From the NCBI GenBank assembly GCA_030248195.1, contig JASAND010013449.1, forward strand, positions 1-64,000: DNA of 64,000 nt. Direction: 5' to 3'. The notes beneath the pieces are model-generated. The model worked only from the letters and a program-made list of their open reading frames with translations. It was not told where the DNA came from and made no database searches. The stretch is from Trissonchulus latispiculum (taxonomy: Eukaryota; Nematoda; Enoplea; Enoplida; Ironidae). Positions 44,298 to 55,324 of this stretch are shown piece after piece; within the stretch, counting starts at the first letter, position 1; each line of letters opens with the position of its first letter. The position numbers were made by a program, and so were the translations under genes.

Positions 44298-44634
44298 ATA
44301 CAACCAAGAGATACAACTGAACACCAACGATCAACAAATTCTATGTCATATGACAATTGAACACAGGCAGACACATCTAACGACAGATTCCTAAGCCTCG
44401 TACATAAATGACAACCTAATTCCTTTTTGCTAGTCCCAGCAGAGTACCTTGGTCTACCTAGCAGTCTAATATTCACAAATGATCCATTAGAACATTGGTA
44501 AGCAAGTTTTATCCCAAGAACTTTGGGTTAAGACCTGAAATCTACAAAATTTCGAATCATTTAATTATGAATCCAGCTTCTGGTACAATTTCTGAACAAT
44601 TGATTGCTATATTCTTCTCATAACTAAAAGCAAG

Positions 44635-44805
44635 AGTACATAATAGATAAGACAGTGACAGCTGGTAGGCTGTCTGTTATCAGCTCAAGGTACATGCTCT
44701 GCACGCTAACGGCTGACTCCACACACAAACGTGTAACTAGTGACGCCCCCACAAATGTGTACCCAGTAAGCAGATGGTCGACACATCGACTAAAAATAGA
44801 TCTCC
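44635..44805. mobile_element. Foldback MITE, family C, left half only (copy C4)
   Basis: Starts AAGAGTACATAATAGATAAG like copy C2 and keeps the ACGGCTGAC and CACAAATGTGTACCCAGTA blocks. It is cut off at TTAA 44806-44809, where GGTGGGGGTATTCTTTTCC, a family B end, begins. So a family B element probably inserted into it and the far side is lost or not recognised. Confidence 0.65.
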
Positions 44806-44809
44806 TTAA

Positions 44810-44850
44810 GGTGGGGGTATTCTTTTCCTTTCAGAAACGTTCAGAACACA
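44810..44850. mobile_element. Family B TTAA element, one end (copy B3)
   Basis: After TTAA the sequence GGTGGGGGTATTCTTTTCC resembles the family B terminus GGTGGTGGTATCCTTTTG. No matching opposite end was found before 46.7 kb. Confidence 0.45.
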
Positions 44851-46735
44851 CTACTTCAGTACTCCTGAACACAGTAGAAACAATCCCGCAGTCTTTGTGT
44901 AAAAATTTGAAAAAATTTTATTTCTGCGGAATAAGTTTCACAGTATTTATTGAAATTAGGCAAAACCATATTCAACCGAAAGAGTTCGTCAAACTCAAAC
45001 TTTGCTTTTGGATCGTTTTTCTAACATTCTGAGAGATAAGCAAGCTTCAATATTTTTGCGGTCATAACCTACCTGATTTCAAACTTTCCAGATTTTTCTC
45101 AATTGTTGCTATAGGTAACCATAAAATTTGACAACTTTATATCCAAATTAAAAGCCTACTCCAAGCACATATTCTGTGTAAAAGATGAGCTTGACTACTT
45201 GAGCCTAGCTAAAGTTATCGCTACAAAACCAAATTTTCGAAAAGTGCAATCAGTTTGGCCTAGACAAGGATTTCTCCGAATTGCCCCAATTGAACTGCAA
45301 ACAATTCCACAGCTGAAATTTTCGAAACTAATTTCTTTAAGTACGCAGGGGAATTTTTTCAGGAGATATTGACGTCTAGAATTTCGAACATTCATAAAAC
45401 AGCAAAATTGCATCAATCAACTGAAAAAGGTGCCCCTGCATTAACTTATACTTTTATGCAAAATTTTAGCTACTTTTATTTAGCTCCAAATATGAACCTA
45501 TCCCTCTTATCTGTTAGTAGCAAACCAAACACTAGGTTCATCAAATTCTGCATATTGTTAGTATTCAGTACCAGCTACCGTTGCTGACAGTTGGAAGAAA
45601 TTATATAGTTGACAAATGAATGCCTGAGAACCGTTCACGGTAATGGAAGCGCCCCCTTTAGGTCTCAAAATTTGCTTAAAATAGTCAAAACTATATTCAA
45701 GAGCTCGTCAGACTTTACAACGTTACTAGACAGAATTTTCAATATCTTCGATATTCCAAGAGATGAACGAGATTAAACATTTTTGGCCCAAAACCAACTG
45801 ATTTCTAAAATTCCAGGAGTGCATACATGTAACATGTAACTGCGACATTCACCAACGGTATATCCAATAGTTTGTGGTCTCTGCTGAGTAACTAACTCTA
45901 GAATGTAGTTACAAGTTTGACTATATCATTAAAGTGTAGTCATTTCTGGCTTTAAAATGATGTGTCATTTGCTATTCAACTGTCAAAGTTAAAGATCGGG
46001 CAAGTCTGAAAGTGACTGCGGTTAACGTTACCACCACCAAGTGAGAAAACTCTCGTGCGCCAAAATATTCCTGTAAACGCTTAGGAATTCGGCACATTAT
46101 TAGACGTTCTGCTGTGTGGTTTTTAATTTGAAGTATAATAGTAAAGTTAAAATAATGGTCAAAGTTAGTACACAGTTCAAACTCCATTTGAGGAGGTCCC
46201 CAGCTGTGTATATTGAAAGATTAAATTGTAAAATTAGAAATTATAATAATTACAATAATTCAATGTTAGTTTAATAATGAAATAAAATTTCGAAAGTAAA
46301 GTGAACAATTTAAAGATCACATTAAGTAAAATAATATTTCAGTTAAAATCATAAACAGCCTATTATGTTGGCGTTAAAGTAAGACACGTAAACATAATGT
46401 TGTACTACAAAAATGGTTTTGAATAATTCCGTAGCACTGCGCACGACTGTTGTTTCGACAGAAAATCCAATCTAAATCCTCCACTTTAAACTTAATTTTG
46501 ACACATGCCGTCTTTACAAGTGGAGACTGTGGCGACACATGATCTTATTGGTTCCTCGTCTTAAGAGTAATAAATCTTTCTCTAATAAAAGATTGGCTCT
46601 AGCGACCCACAGCGTACAATTCATATTTTCTTGTAAACTTTTTCTGTTAAAAGTTATAATGACGACTTGATGCCGTCATTTGGCTAGTTTTGGAAGCTCT
46701 GAGAAGTGAAAAAGATAGGCGGAACCTGAACTTAC
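44851..46735. other. Intron-like stretch, no gene seen
   Basis: Several short frames, none with domain character. At 46530-46615 there is an LTR-like block with two AATAAA signals followed by GCTCTAGCGACCCACA; possibly a solo LTR remnant, not assigned. Confidence 0.35.
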
Positions 46736-46849
46736 CTTCACTAATTTCACCTTGCTGTTGATGGCACCAATCCGGCTTTGATGGAACAATGGTCTTTGTT
46801 TCAATGCTTGGATCAGATGAAGCTAAAACGCCATCTTGTATATAGGTAC
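46736..46849 (-). CDS. Extracellular exon, probably of the adhesion GPCR
   Basis: Donor GTGAAG|GTAAGTTC is strong; the acceptor is CCCTCTAAAAAAG. 114 nt, phases 1/1. It reads TYIQDGVLASSDPSIETKTI then VPSKPDWCHQQQGEISEG. Small, symmetric, with one Cys. Assigned to the receptor because of strand, phase class and position. Confidence 0.4.
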
Positions 46850-47644
46850 CTTTTTTAGAGGGAAAACTGTTTTCTTTCATACTCTGGCGATCTATTCTGA
46901 TACTGCTGATAAAGCCTTAAATTCGGCAATTCTGTTTTTTTCTATGTTGTATTGTGTACAGTTCTACGTATTTATTAAACGGGTTAATTAAAAGGGATTA
47001 TCGAAAGTTTTTATTTAGTTTTTAAAATTCAAAATAAAGCAAATATTTTAGCCTCAATCAAGTAAGCAAGCAAATTTTGTTACAAGTTGGCCCCGACCTC
47101 TGATTAATCTCTCTGAGTAAATGATAGTTTTTTTGAATTTTATTAAATCCCTTATTTTCAAAGAACAAATATTTCGTCACTTGTTTGGTACATGCAACTG
47201 CTATGGGTACTACAACTGGTGCATTTATAGCGAGCTCTCATTCCAAATAACTTTAATTAAACGTGGGCTAACTTCAAGAGGTGGTTGCCCCTTTTTGTAC
47301 TACCTGGTTTCTTTTCTAAGTTAAACTCAACATAAGCCCGATAAAAACTTAGTTTTATTTTCATTTAATATTCTTTTCATTATTTATTATTGCTATCATT
47401 TTATTTAATTATTTCGACAATTCCATTACACACATAAATAGAAATTATTTAATTGAATGAACTTTGTTAGAGAATCATTTTAGTGGTATATTTCTAATCC
47501 CACCCTACATTTATTTACAAACCAACAATATAAGCCGTCTAATTCTTTCCCTTTAACGTAAATTTGTATGACAGAGGTTGACTTGCTGGTCAAAGCAGCA
47601 TTAAGCAGCATACATATAGCATAATACTACCTACTAAAACTTAC

Positions 47645-47986
47645 GATTGCAGGCACAAAGCCTCGCTGAAACTGTCGAAATGCTGCAGTCTGTGTCCTGC
47701 GAAGTTGCGTATCCTACGCAGTACTGTTTGGACTTGTCATCCTCAATTAATGCCGGTAAAAATTTGTATTTGGCAAAAGGAATGCCATAGCGACAGCAGC
47801 TGCTCAAGTACTGTACAGTTGACCTCATAATGGCTGCTAATGCCATGACGTTTGTCAACTTCAGCGCTGTTGAGTTACAGCTGGCTGAAACGTCGCTACA
47901 CTGTTGATCGCAAGACACGTCAAAGTGATTGAAGGTGTATAGGATGCCTTCATAAAGAATCGGATTCTTTACCTTGATGTATGCAG
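47645..47986 (-). CDS. Cys-rich extracellular exon (C-type-lectin-like?), probably of the adhesion GPCR
   Basis: Excellent acceptor (CTTTCTTTTGTTTTCAG) and donor (AATC|GTAAGT). 342 nt, phases 1/1, the class typical of shuffled extracellular modules. It encodes about 114 residues with 11 or so Cys: FDVSCDQQCSDVSASCNSTA near the start, a hydrophobic helix LTNVMALAAIM, and YCVGYATSQDTDC then ARLCACN at the end. The start and end resemble a C-type-lectin fold (A..C near the first helix, C...C at the end), but the usual WIGL core is missing. First exon, signal peptide and promoter are upstream and not identified. Confidence 0.55.
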
Positions 47987-48561
47987 CTGAAAACAAAAGA
48001 AAGGTGATCAATTGGTCTGAGCGGAATCTGCAAAATAGCTGCCGGAAATGCATGTTGTTGACAAATGTTGGTGTTGGTTACTTTTAAACTCAAGTTAGTC
48101 GTTAGTTTAAGACAATGGCTTATAAAGAAAATGCATTATGTAAGATTGGATAGTAGACTATAAAATCTAGCCAAATGAAAAGCGCAGTATAACCAGTTAA
48201 CACATTTGTGTTTAGAGTTTATTGATTTATCTAAATCAATTGAATGTTTGGACGTTTATTGCTGTCACTTCAGCTCCAAATTTCCCTTTCAAGTCCAGTT
48301 TGTTGTTTCATTCAACAAACAATTACTTCAATTTTTATCATCCGTCAGAAGGTCGCAGGAATCTGTTTGTTGTTGATTCAACAAACTAGCACATCGTATC
48401 GCTTTGAATTAACGATCAGGTTTGCTGTTTTATTCGGAAAACCAAATTACAATGCTCCAGTATTGTCTTCAAGGTTTGTTGCTTTATCTCACAAACCGTT
48501 ACAGGTACTTAGTTACAAATATTCTGCTTTAATCTGATACGTTCAGACCAACGTTCAGACC

Positions 48562-49083
48562 ATGTCTGAAAGAGTTAATGGAATTAAGGCAAAGGGTCGA
48601 GGATTTCGACTCAACACTGATAGCCTTATCGGTGAATTTGTCCTAATGATCTGAGCATGGAGAAACTTGAAATCTTACAGGAGAAACTAGTTTATTATAT
48701 TGAACACTTTGGAACAGTAAATTCAAAAATTCTCGACGAAATTGAAGGATTGATTCGGGATTGATGAGGTTGCAACTTATCAAACTCAACTGTTACAGTT
48801 AAGAAAGAAATCACGTGAATACTGATGAAGGCTAGATCACCTCATTGCGAAACAGACATTGAAGGCATTCGCAGTTATAATGAAACCAGCAGAAAGCCGT
48901 ACTTCCAAAGCTAGAAATTCCAGCCTATTCAGACGACCCGCATGAATGGCAGGATGCGATTCACAAAGGGCTCCTAAAGTTAGCTCTTAAGTCTACTCTT
49001 AAGTCGCAAATTAGGAGGGATTTCCATGCTACTTAAGAGGAACTTCTAAAGTGTTTCACAAAGCAGCTTGTAGTTAAATGTTT
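48562..49083 (+). pseudogene. BEL/Pao-type gag fragment, copy 1
   Basis: Starts at ATG 48562 (MSERVNGIKAKGRG), with frameshifts near 48645 and 48765. Shows an acidic coiled-coil-like part (MEKLEILQEKLVYYIEHFG) and, at about 48900-48960, AVLPKLEIPAYSDDPHEWQD, the hallmark LPKLElPxFxGDPxEW of BEL/Pao gag. No protease or reverse transcriptase follows. Homologous to 54227-54573, and serves as the empty site for element B2. Confidence 0.7.
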
Positions 49084-49628
49084 ACCATAAGAGCTCTAAA
49101 GTATTCGTCTCTTAAGTATGCCATCATTTAGTACATTTTTTGTAGTGTTTGGTCGGTGTTATTTTATTTGTGCTATGACTGGAGAATCTATAGTGTCTGC
49201 AAAAAAACGACGACGTCCAAACTACAGTGCCGACCGAAAAACAGCGTTGATCGATTACATATTCAAGCTGCAAGAAGTGATTTTTCCAAACCAGACGATA
49301 GTTTGACCAATAGCGACATGAAAAAAGCGTTGAACGAAGTGGCGTTTGATATGAACATTGGTGGTAGTGTTGAGCAAACCCCAGACGATTGCAAAAACGC
49401 TGGAAAGCCTTAAAGATAAACAAACTAATTGAATTATAGCAAATTATTTGAAAAGCTTTGCAAAGATGTGGATAATTAAAATCATTAAACTGTGTGGAAC
49501 TGTGGGACTATGTGACGTTAGTGGGACCTCTAACCTAAAATGTATAATTAATGCTTAAACGCAACTGTAGGACCTATTGTAACTATACACTGTCTACTGT
49601 ATTTGTACAATGTAGTTTCGTTGTGCAT
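49084..49628. other. Short frames without assignment
   Basis: Overlapping frames at 49118-49423 on both strands. The plus-strand one includes NSDMKKALNEVAFDMNIGGS, but no family is recognised and there is no splice context. Confidence 0.3.
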
Positions 49629-50167
49629 ACTATAGTCTAGCAAACATAACATAACACTGGACCAAAGGACTGAATTTTGGGGAGAGTTTATTATTCAAGT
49701 TACATAGGTATGACAATGTACATATTTTCTGAAAGCTGTAAAATCAGAGATTTCAAAAACTTTTTAAAACTTTAAAATTTTGAATTTTAAAAATTCATAT
49801 ATATTAAAAACTGAAGGAAAAGAAGGAATAATCGAAAAGTAGTCGACATTGGTATCAAATTAAAGGTCTCGTTCGGGAGAATATATATAAATTAAGTGGA
49901 ATTAGCTCGCTTTCGCAGACAGCATTTTTGAGTGATGACCCAATTATAACTTTCATTCAGCGTGATGAGAGCTTTCGCAAATAGTAAATAAAGAGAATAG
50001 TAAATATAAAATATATTTTTTTATCAAATTTCAAAACTTTTTAAAATTTTTGAAATATCTGATTTTTGAGCTTTCAGAAAATGTATACATTGGCATACCT
50101 AACTTGAACAATAAACTCTCCACAAAATTCCCTCTTTTGGTCCAGTTTAAGTTTGCTAGACTATAGT
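49629..50167. mobile_element. Foldback element, about 540 bp
   Basis: Arms 49629-49800 and 50010-50167 are inverted complements (ACTATAGTCTAGCAAAC at the outer ends; GGGGAGAGTTTATT/AATAAACTCTCC; TTTTCTGAAAGCT/AGCTTTCAGAAAA). AT-rich core. No clear target duplication. Confidence 0.75.
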
Positions 50168-50989
50168 TGTCGTTGCCAGTCGATTGTCAATTGTGTTGTA
50201 CAGTATATATACACTTATTTCCCCACTGTATTATTCTTTAGAGTGAAATAAAGCAAAAGGCTGCCAAACTTCACAAATCATGAGAAAAAACCGGTGGTGG
50301 TCCACCCTCTCCACCACTGACTGCTTTAGAAGAAAAAGTTGTCGCCCTGATTGGAGCTTCTGCTTCAAAGTCATATAAACGAAGAAAGGAGCAACAACCC
50401 ATTCTCGCTACTTCGCTAGCTTCTACACGACACAAGCAGCTTACGTTGAGGTGTCATTGGCCAAAACTTCCCCAACAGCAGCAGAAGTATGAAGACGCAC
50501 CACATTGTCAGAACAGTCGCATTAGATGTTCAGCAAAAACTTTGTACATGTTGCCGGCTTATTCTTGTTAAAGCACCAGACAGTGTGCATTTTCCATCCT
50601 TGATTTGCAGTAGGATTGACAGTATATAATGTATTTTGCTCCCCAAATTATAGTATACTTAGAATACTTGTATCAGATGTTCATGTTATTTCTTTTACAG
50701 CATCAGACACACTCTGTATTCTCTAATCTTGGCTTCCATTAGGATTGACAGTAATTTTATTTTGCCTCCAAAATTATACACTTATCCGTAAAGGTAATGT
50801 AGGGGCCCCCGCAAGGGCAATTTTAAGCCACTCAATCACCTGTGGATACCAAATTCATTTTGTTCACGAAATAAAAATAGCAAGTGCAGACAAATTAACC
50901 TATATAATTGACATTAGAAGAATTCTATCTCTTTTAAAATGTGTCCGCTGACTAGCTACTAATTCGACCAATTGCTCAACTGTTAGGCC

Positions 50990-51804
50990 TAGCAGTGCAG
51001 TTTACGTGCGCGTCTCAGCAGTGCAGTTTCCTAGCAGCAATGTTCTCCATCCTAGCAGTGCAGTTTACTTGCGCGTCTCAGCAGTGCAGTTTCCTAGCAG
51101 CAATGTTCACCGTCCTAGCAGTGCAGTTTACGTGCGCGTCTCAGCAGTGTAGTTTCCTAGCAGCAATGTTTACCGTCCTAGCAGTGCAGTTACGTGCGCG
51201 TCTCAGCAGTGCAGTTACGTGCGCGTCTCAGCAGTGCAGTTTCCTAGCAGCAATGTTCACCGTCCTAGCAGTGCAGTTACGTGCGCGTCTCAGCAGTGCA
51301 GTTTCCTAGCAGCAATGTTCACCGTCCTAGCAGTGCAGTTACGTGCGCGTCTCAGCAGTGCAGTTTCCTAGCAGCAATGTTCACCGTCCTAGTAGTGCAG
51401 TTACGTGCGCGTCTCAGCAGTGCAGTTTCCTCGCAGCAATGTTTACCGTCCTAGCAGTGCAGTTACGTGCGCGTCTCAGCAGTGCAGTTTCCTAGCAGCA
51501 ATGTTCACCGTCCTAGCAGTGCAGTTACGTGCGCGTCTCAGCAGTGCAGTTTCCTAGCAGCAATGTTCACCGTCCTAGCAGTGCAGTTACGTGCGCGTCT
51601 CAGCAGTGCAGTTTCCTAGCAGCAATGTTCACCGTCCTAGCAGTGCAGTTACGTGCGCGTCTCAGCAGTGCAGTTTCCTAGCAGCAATGTTCACCGTCCT
51701 AGCAGTGCAGTTTACGTGCGCGTCTCAGCAGTGCAGTTTCCTAGTAGCAATGTTCGCCGTCCTAGCAGTGCAGTTTACATGCGCGTCTCAGCAGTGCAGT
51801 TTCC
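50990..51804 (+). repeat. 62/63-bp minisatellite, about 13 units
   Basis: Unit starts (AGCAGTGCAG) are at 50991, 51054, 51117, 51180, 51267, 51329, 51391, 51453, 51515, 51577, 51639, 51701 and 51764; the last unit is partial. Three of the first units and the penultimate one are 63 bp (CAGTTTACG); the others are 62 bp (CAGTTACG); the unit at 51180 is 87 bp because an internal GTGCGCGTCTCAGCAGTGCA block is duplicated. Each unit contains AGCAGTGCAGTT twice. The frames that appear here are repeat artefacts. Confidence 0.95.
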
Positions 51805-52978
51805 AAATACGTGATCCGATCGACAAGATTTTAAATGGGCAGCCTGCAGCCTGCTAGGACAGTAGTATAGGGCCACCATTTCGAGTCCAGCTCCGGGAGT
51901 CAAAATCGGGCGTAAAGTCTTAATCCGCGTCCCCCTCGGGAATCCGTCAAGGTAATTTTAAATAGATTGTCCCCTGGGATTTCGAGTTTTAAATTCTTGT
52001 TCTCACCACCTATCGTCCCTGGGGGCTCCGTTTTTTCAAAATTTTTACGCCCCCTGGGTTTTTCACGGTCATTTTTGCTAACTTATTCTTTTCACCGACC
52101 CTCTGTGTTCTCCTCCCCGGGGCTTGGGACCCGGCGTCGGCCCATTACCGGACACCTACCTACCTACACTAGTCTACTTATCCTACCTGGTTTCCTATAA
52201 TCATCTACGCACCTACCTATCTAACTCGCCTACCTATTTACGTCCGGTCCACCACCAACTAATGTGTTTTCCTATTTCATTCTTTTTCTAGTGCATAGTA
52301 TACCCAGTCAGTTTATGTACAAGGAAACAAATACTGGTAACCCCAACTACGACACATTTTGTGGTAGTGTAAAATATTTCCTTGATCTCATCCTAAAATA
52401 TTCGAAAGTGGGTGCAAACTTCACACAAATTCAATCTAAATTCTCCTTGTGTGTATGGTCCAAGGCAGAAGTTAGCTAATTCGTAAATTCTTTAATTTTG
52501 AGCGCGCAATCATTCACTCTCAATTTTGGATTTGTTGTAGTGCGGCGGGATTCTGCTGCTTCTTTTTATTGCCGCCGTTTCACTACGTTTGGGAGTCATT
52601 CTGGGGTTTAATTCCGGTGGTCCTGATCAGTTCCCCTTTTGGTTTGTTTTGGTTCGGCTTTTGTTTTGTATAATTCTGGTGCTTGTTTTTGCAACCTTAG
52701 TGAAACATTTGAAGTCTTGCTTGCATTTTTCACGAGAAATTACGTAAAACTGTAATTTGCTTGAATTTTGTAGTGTTCATGTTCTTTTCTGAAAACAAGT
52801 AAATTCGTGACATTTAGTTAAGGCTGTCGTTGTCATATTTTAGTTGGTTGGCGGATAAACGGTAAGGGAATCAGACTTGAAAACACTCGAACACGAATTC
52901 TTGTAATCTTTACTGAAAATCAAATACTTTATTGAATTTCCAAATTCTACAATCTGGCGACCGTTTCATTTTGAGTAT
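51805..52978 (+). other. GC-richer stretch, possible LTR-retrotransposon 5' end
   Basis: Contains imperfect CTAC/CCTA repeats (52139-52245). Towards the end, a polyadenylation-like AATACTTTATTGAA is followed at about 52948 by ACAATCTGGCGACCG, resembling an LTR end plus primer-site region, and an ATG at 52979 (MSDSSPPLTRYL) that soon stops. Suggestive of a decayed LTR element; no second LTR was seen. Confidence 0.25.
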
Positions 52979-53346
52979 CATGTCTGATTCTTCTCCCCCG
53001 CTTACCCGTTATTTGAAAAACTGCGTGATAACACAGTTCGTCTTTTTTCTGAACTCCCTACGGGTCAAGCACCAGAAGTGACGATAGTTTTTTAAACCGT
53101 CGTTTGTTTTTGTCTCCGCAGTTGGCGTGGTCGGGGGGAACTGAGTTGGGGGGCTCTCAACCTCCCCCCCCAAATTTTGGGGTCGCTGGGGGTTCACAAA
53201 CGGCGCATTGCCCCCAGTATTGTCCGATTACAAAGTAAATAGACTGGGGGATGGAACACAACTGTTTTCTGGGGGCTGGGGGGACAGGATCTTCCCCAAA
53301 ATTTACAAAGTCCATCCAAAAATGCACTAAATACTTCGCAAAATTT

Positions 53347-54228
53347 TCAGAACCCCCTCAAAATTTTCAAAATAATCCATTCCATTTTAGGCACCTCTGA
53401 AGTTTCGGGATAAAGGACTTTAAATAAATTTGAAACATCTAAAACTTTCGTGTGAATGATGGCATGAACAAAAGCTAAAGCTTTCCAAGGAGGAGGAACA
53501 CTCAATCTGTTCGTAATAATTTGTAGATCAACCCCCAAATTCTGGAGGGCAGCCAGCTGAGCCGATGAAGCGACAACAGCCAGGCGCTGAAAAAAAGAAT
53601 CTTGAACCAAATGCCGAAGGGTTTCTTGAACCCCAAAAGTTTGCATAGAAAAATCAAAAGCAAGTGCAGCACCCATAGGGCCGCTGGACTGGGTAGAACC
53701 TCCTGGAAGGGGGGATGCCGCTTCCACTGAAGAGGGCGTAGTCGGAGCTTGCGACACTAAGGGGGAGAAGCGGAGGTCGGGGGGGTTGTGGCATTGCCAA
53801 AGAAGCTAAATACTGAACTAAAGGGGTGGGATCTGAGGGGTGGGTGTGGGAAATTTTGCTGGTACAGAAAGTAAAGAAGGAATGCGCGCAGATGGCAAAT
53901 GCGGAGTAGTTTCAAGAGGAACCGAAGGTCCCCGGTCGAGAGGATAGACACTGCCTGGGAGGCCGAGAAAATTAGAGGATGGCGCAGATTTTTGTGGTCT
54001 GTGAAAAAGAGACTCCTGACTGGCCGCCCTGCTTGGTGCCGAAGCAGAATAGACCGGCTGAGGCACAGAGACTTCGCCGGAAGATGTGCTTACCACAGTT
54101 TTTCTCAGCTTTGTAGTTTTCTGCTGTTTTGGAGGAGATTCCGAGCGCACCCACGAGGGCACGGACGAACTCTCAGCAGCCAAAGCCGAAGACGAGGCCG
54201 CGCTAGCAGGAGTACCATAAAATAACAA
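53347..54228 (-). pseudogene. Broken ORF, Ser/Pro/Ala-rich then globular (transposon-type, unassigned)
   Basis: Two long minus-strand frames: 54228-53818 (PASAASSSALAAESSSVPSW onward, with a basic patch PPKQQKTTKLRK) and 53757-53347 (ALAFDFSMQTFGVQETLRHL, LVQDSFFQRLAVV and on to ILKILRGF). A frameshift in a Pro-rich run near 53800 separates them. Base composition is GC-richer than its surroundings. It looks like a capsid-type or ORF1 protein of a mobile element but I cannot name the family. It abuts the gag fragment at 54227. Confidence 0.35.
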
Positions 54229-54573
54229 ATATTGAACACTTTGGAACAGTTAATTCAAAAATTCTGGACGAAATTAAAGGATTGATTCGGGATAGATGAG
54301 GTTTCAACTTATCAAACCAAATTGTTAACAGTTAGGAAAGAAATCACGTGAATACTAATGAAGGCTCGATCACTTCATAACGAAACAGACATTGAAAACA
54401 TTCGCAGTTAAAATGATACCAGCAAGGGCACGCAGAAAGCCGTACTTCCAAAGCTAGAAATTCCAAACTATTCAGGCGACCCGCTTGAATGGCAGGATGC
54501 ATTTCCCAAAGGGCTCCTAAAGTTAGCTCCCAAGTATCCTCTAAAGTCAAATTAGGAGGGATTTCCAAGCTAC
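54227..54573 (+). pseudogene. BEL/Pao-type gag fragment, copy 2
   Basis: About 85-90% identical by eye to 48700-49032, with LPKLEIPNYSGDPLEWQD at about 54445-54500. Frames are broken. Interrupted at its 3' end by element B2 (TTAA at 54574). Confidence 0.7.
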
Positions 54574-54577
54574 TTAA

Positions 54578-55281
54578 GGTGCTGGTTTCCTTTCGGGTAT
54601 TTTTGACTCATACGGCTTTAACCCGTTACGTAAATAACTAAAACTTGCTAAATAACCTATTTCTGTGCTCTAACATTCTGAAACCAGTCCCGGATTTTTA
54701 GGCCAAAAGATAAGAAAGTTTTGGTTTTTGGCCTTAGCCTTCTAGTAGGTAGACCAGACACCGGATTGGTTTTTCTGACTGGAAAGAGGACACGAAAATG
54801 AACATTATTGCTTTTACAACCTTTGAGCTATCTCCAGTGGTTAAGTCAGTATTTTTCTTTGGACGATTTTCTTAGTTTTGGCTAAAAAGTTTCCAGTTTC
54901 AACAAAATTTAGTGCAAAGTTTAAAAATTTAGTGTCTCCGTGCATTTTGCGAATTTTCTCAACCGTTATGTGACACTGAGCGAAACCCAAAAAATCTCCC
55001 TCGGCCCATATGTTCTCTGTATGATAGCGCAAAAAGAAATTTTGTCTAGTTCCGGATTTTTGAAAAATCGATGTTCGAAAATTTTTGGTCCATATTTAGC
55101 AGTTATGTCAGAAAAGTTTTGCTAATTTTTTTCTAATTTTGCAAGTTTCGTAAGCTCATGTGAATGTCCTGATCTTAAGCTTTAAAATGATGACAAAGCT
55201 CTTTCCAACATCCAAAATAGCGAAAGTTATAGCGTTTTAAAAAATCACCACAGAAGCACTGCACAAAAGGATACCACCACC
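54578..55281. mobile_element. TTAA-target element, family B, copy B2
   Basis: Flanked by TTAA 54574-54577 and 55282-55285. Left end GGTGCTGGTTTCCTTTCGGG; right end reads (reverse complement) GGTGGTGGTATCCTTTTGTG. 704 bp, no transposase. The related sequence at 49020-49060 (GCTACTTAAGAGGAACTTCT then AAAGTGTTTCACAAAG) is the unoccupied version of the same site. Confidence 0.85.
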
Positions 55282-55324
55282 TTAAGGGGGGCTCCTTAAG
55301 TGTTTCACAAAGCAGCTTGTGGTT

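Noticed and set aside
44285..44476. Cys-containing minus-strand frame considered as another extracellular exon
   Set aside because: No acceptable donor or acceptor and it starts inside the end of MITE C3.
50990..51804. Regularly spaced repeats resembling a CRISPR array, and the long frames within it
   Set aside because: Units are contiguous with no unique spacers, and the setting is a eukaryotic genome; the frames are by-products of a 63-bp unit.
53899..54225. 108-codon plus-strand Arg-rich frame
   Set aside because: Antisense shadow of the Ser/Pro-rich minus-strand ORF.
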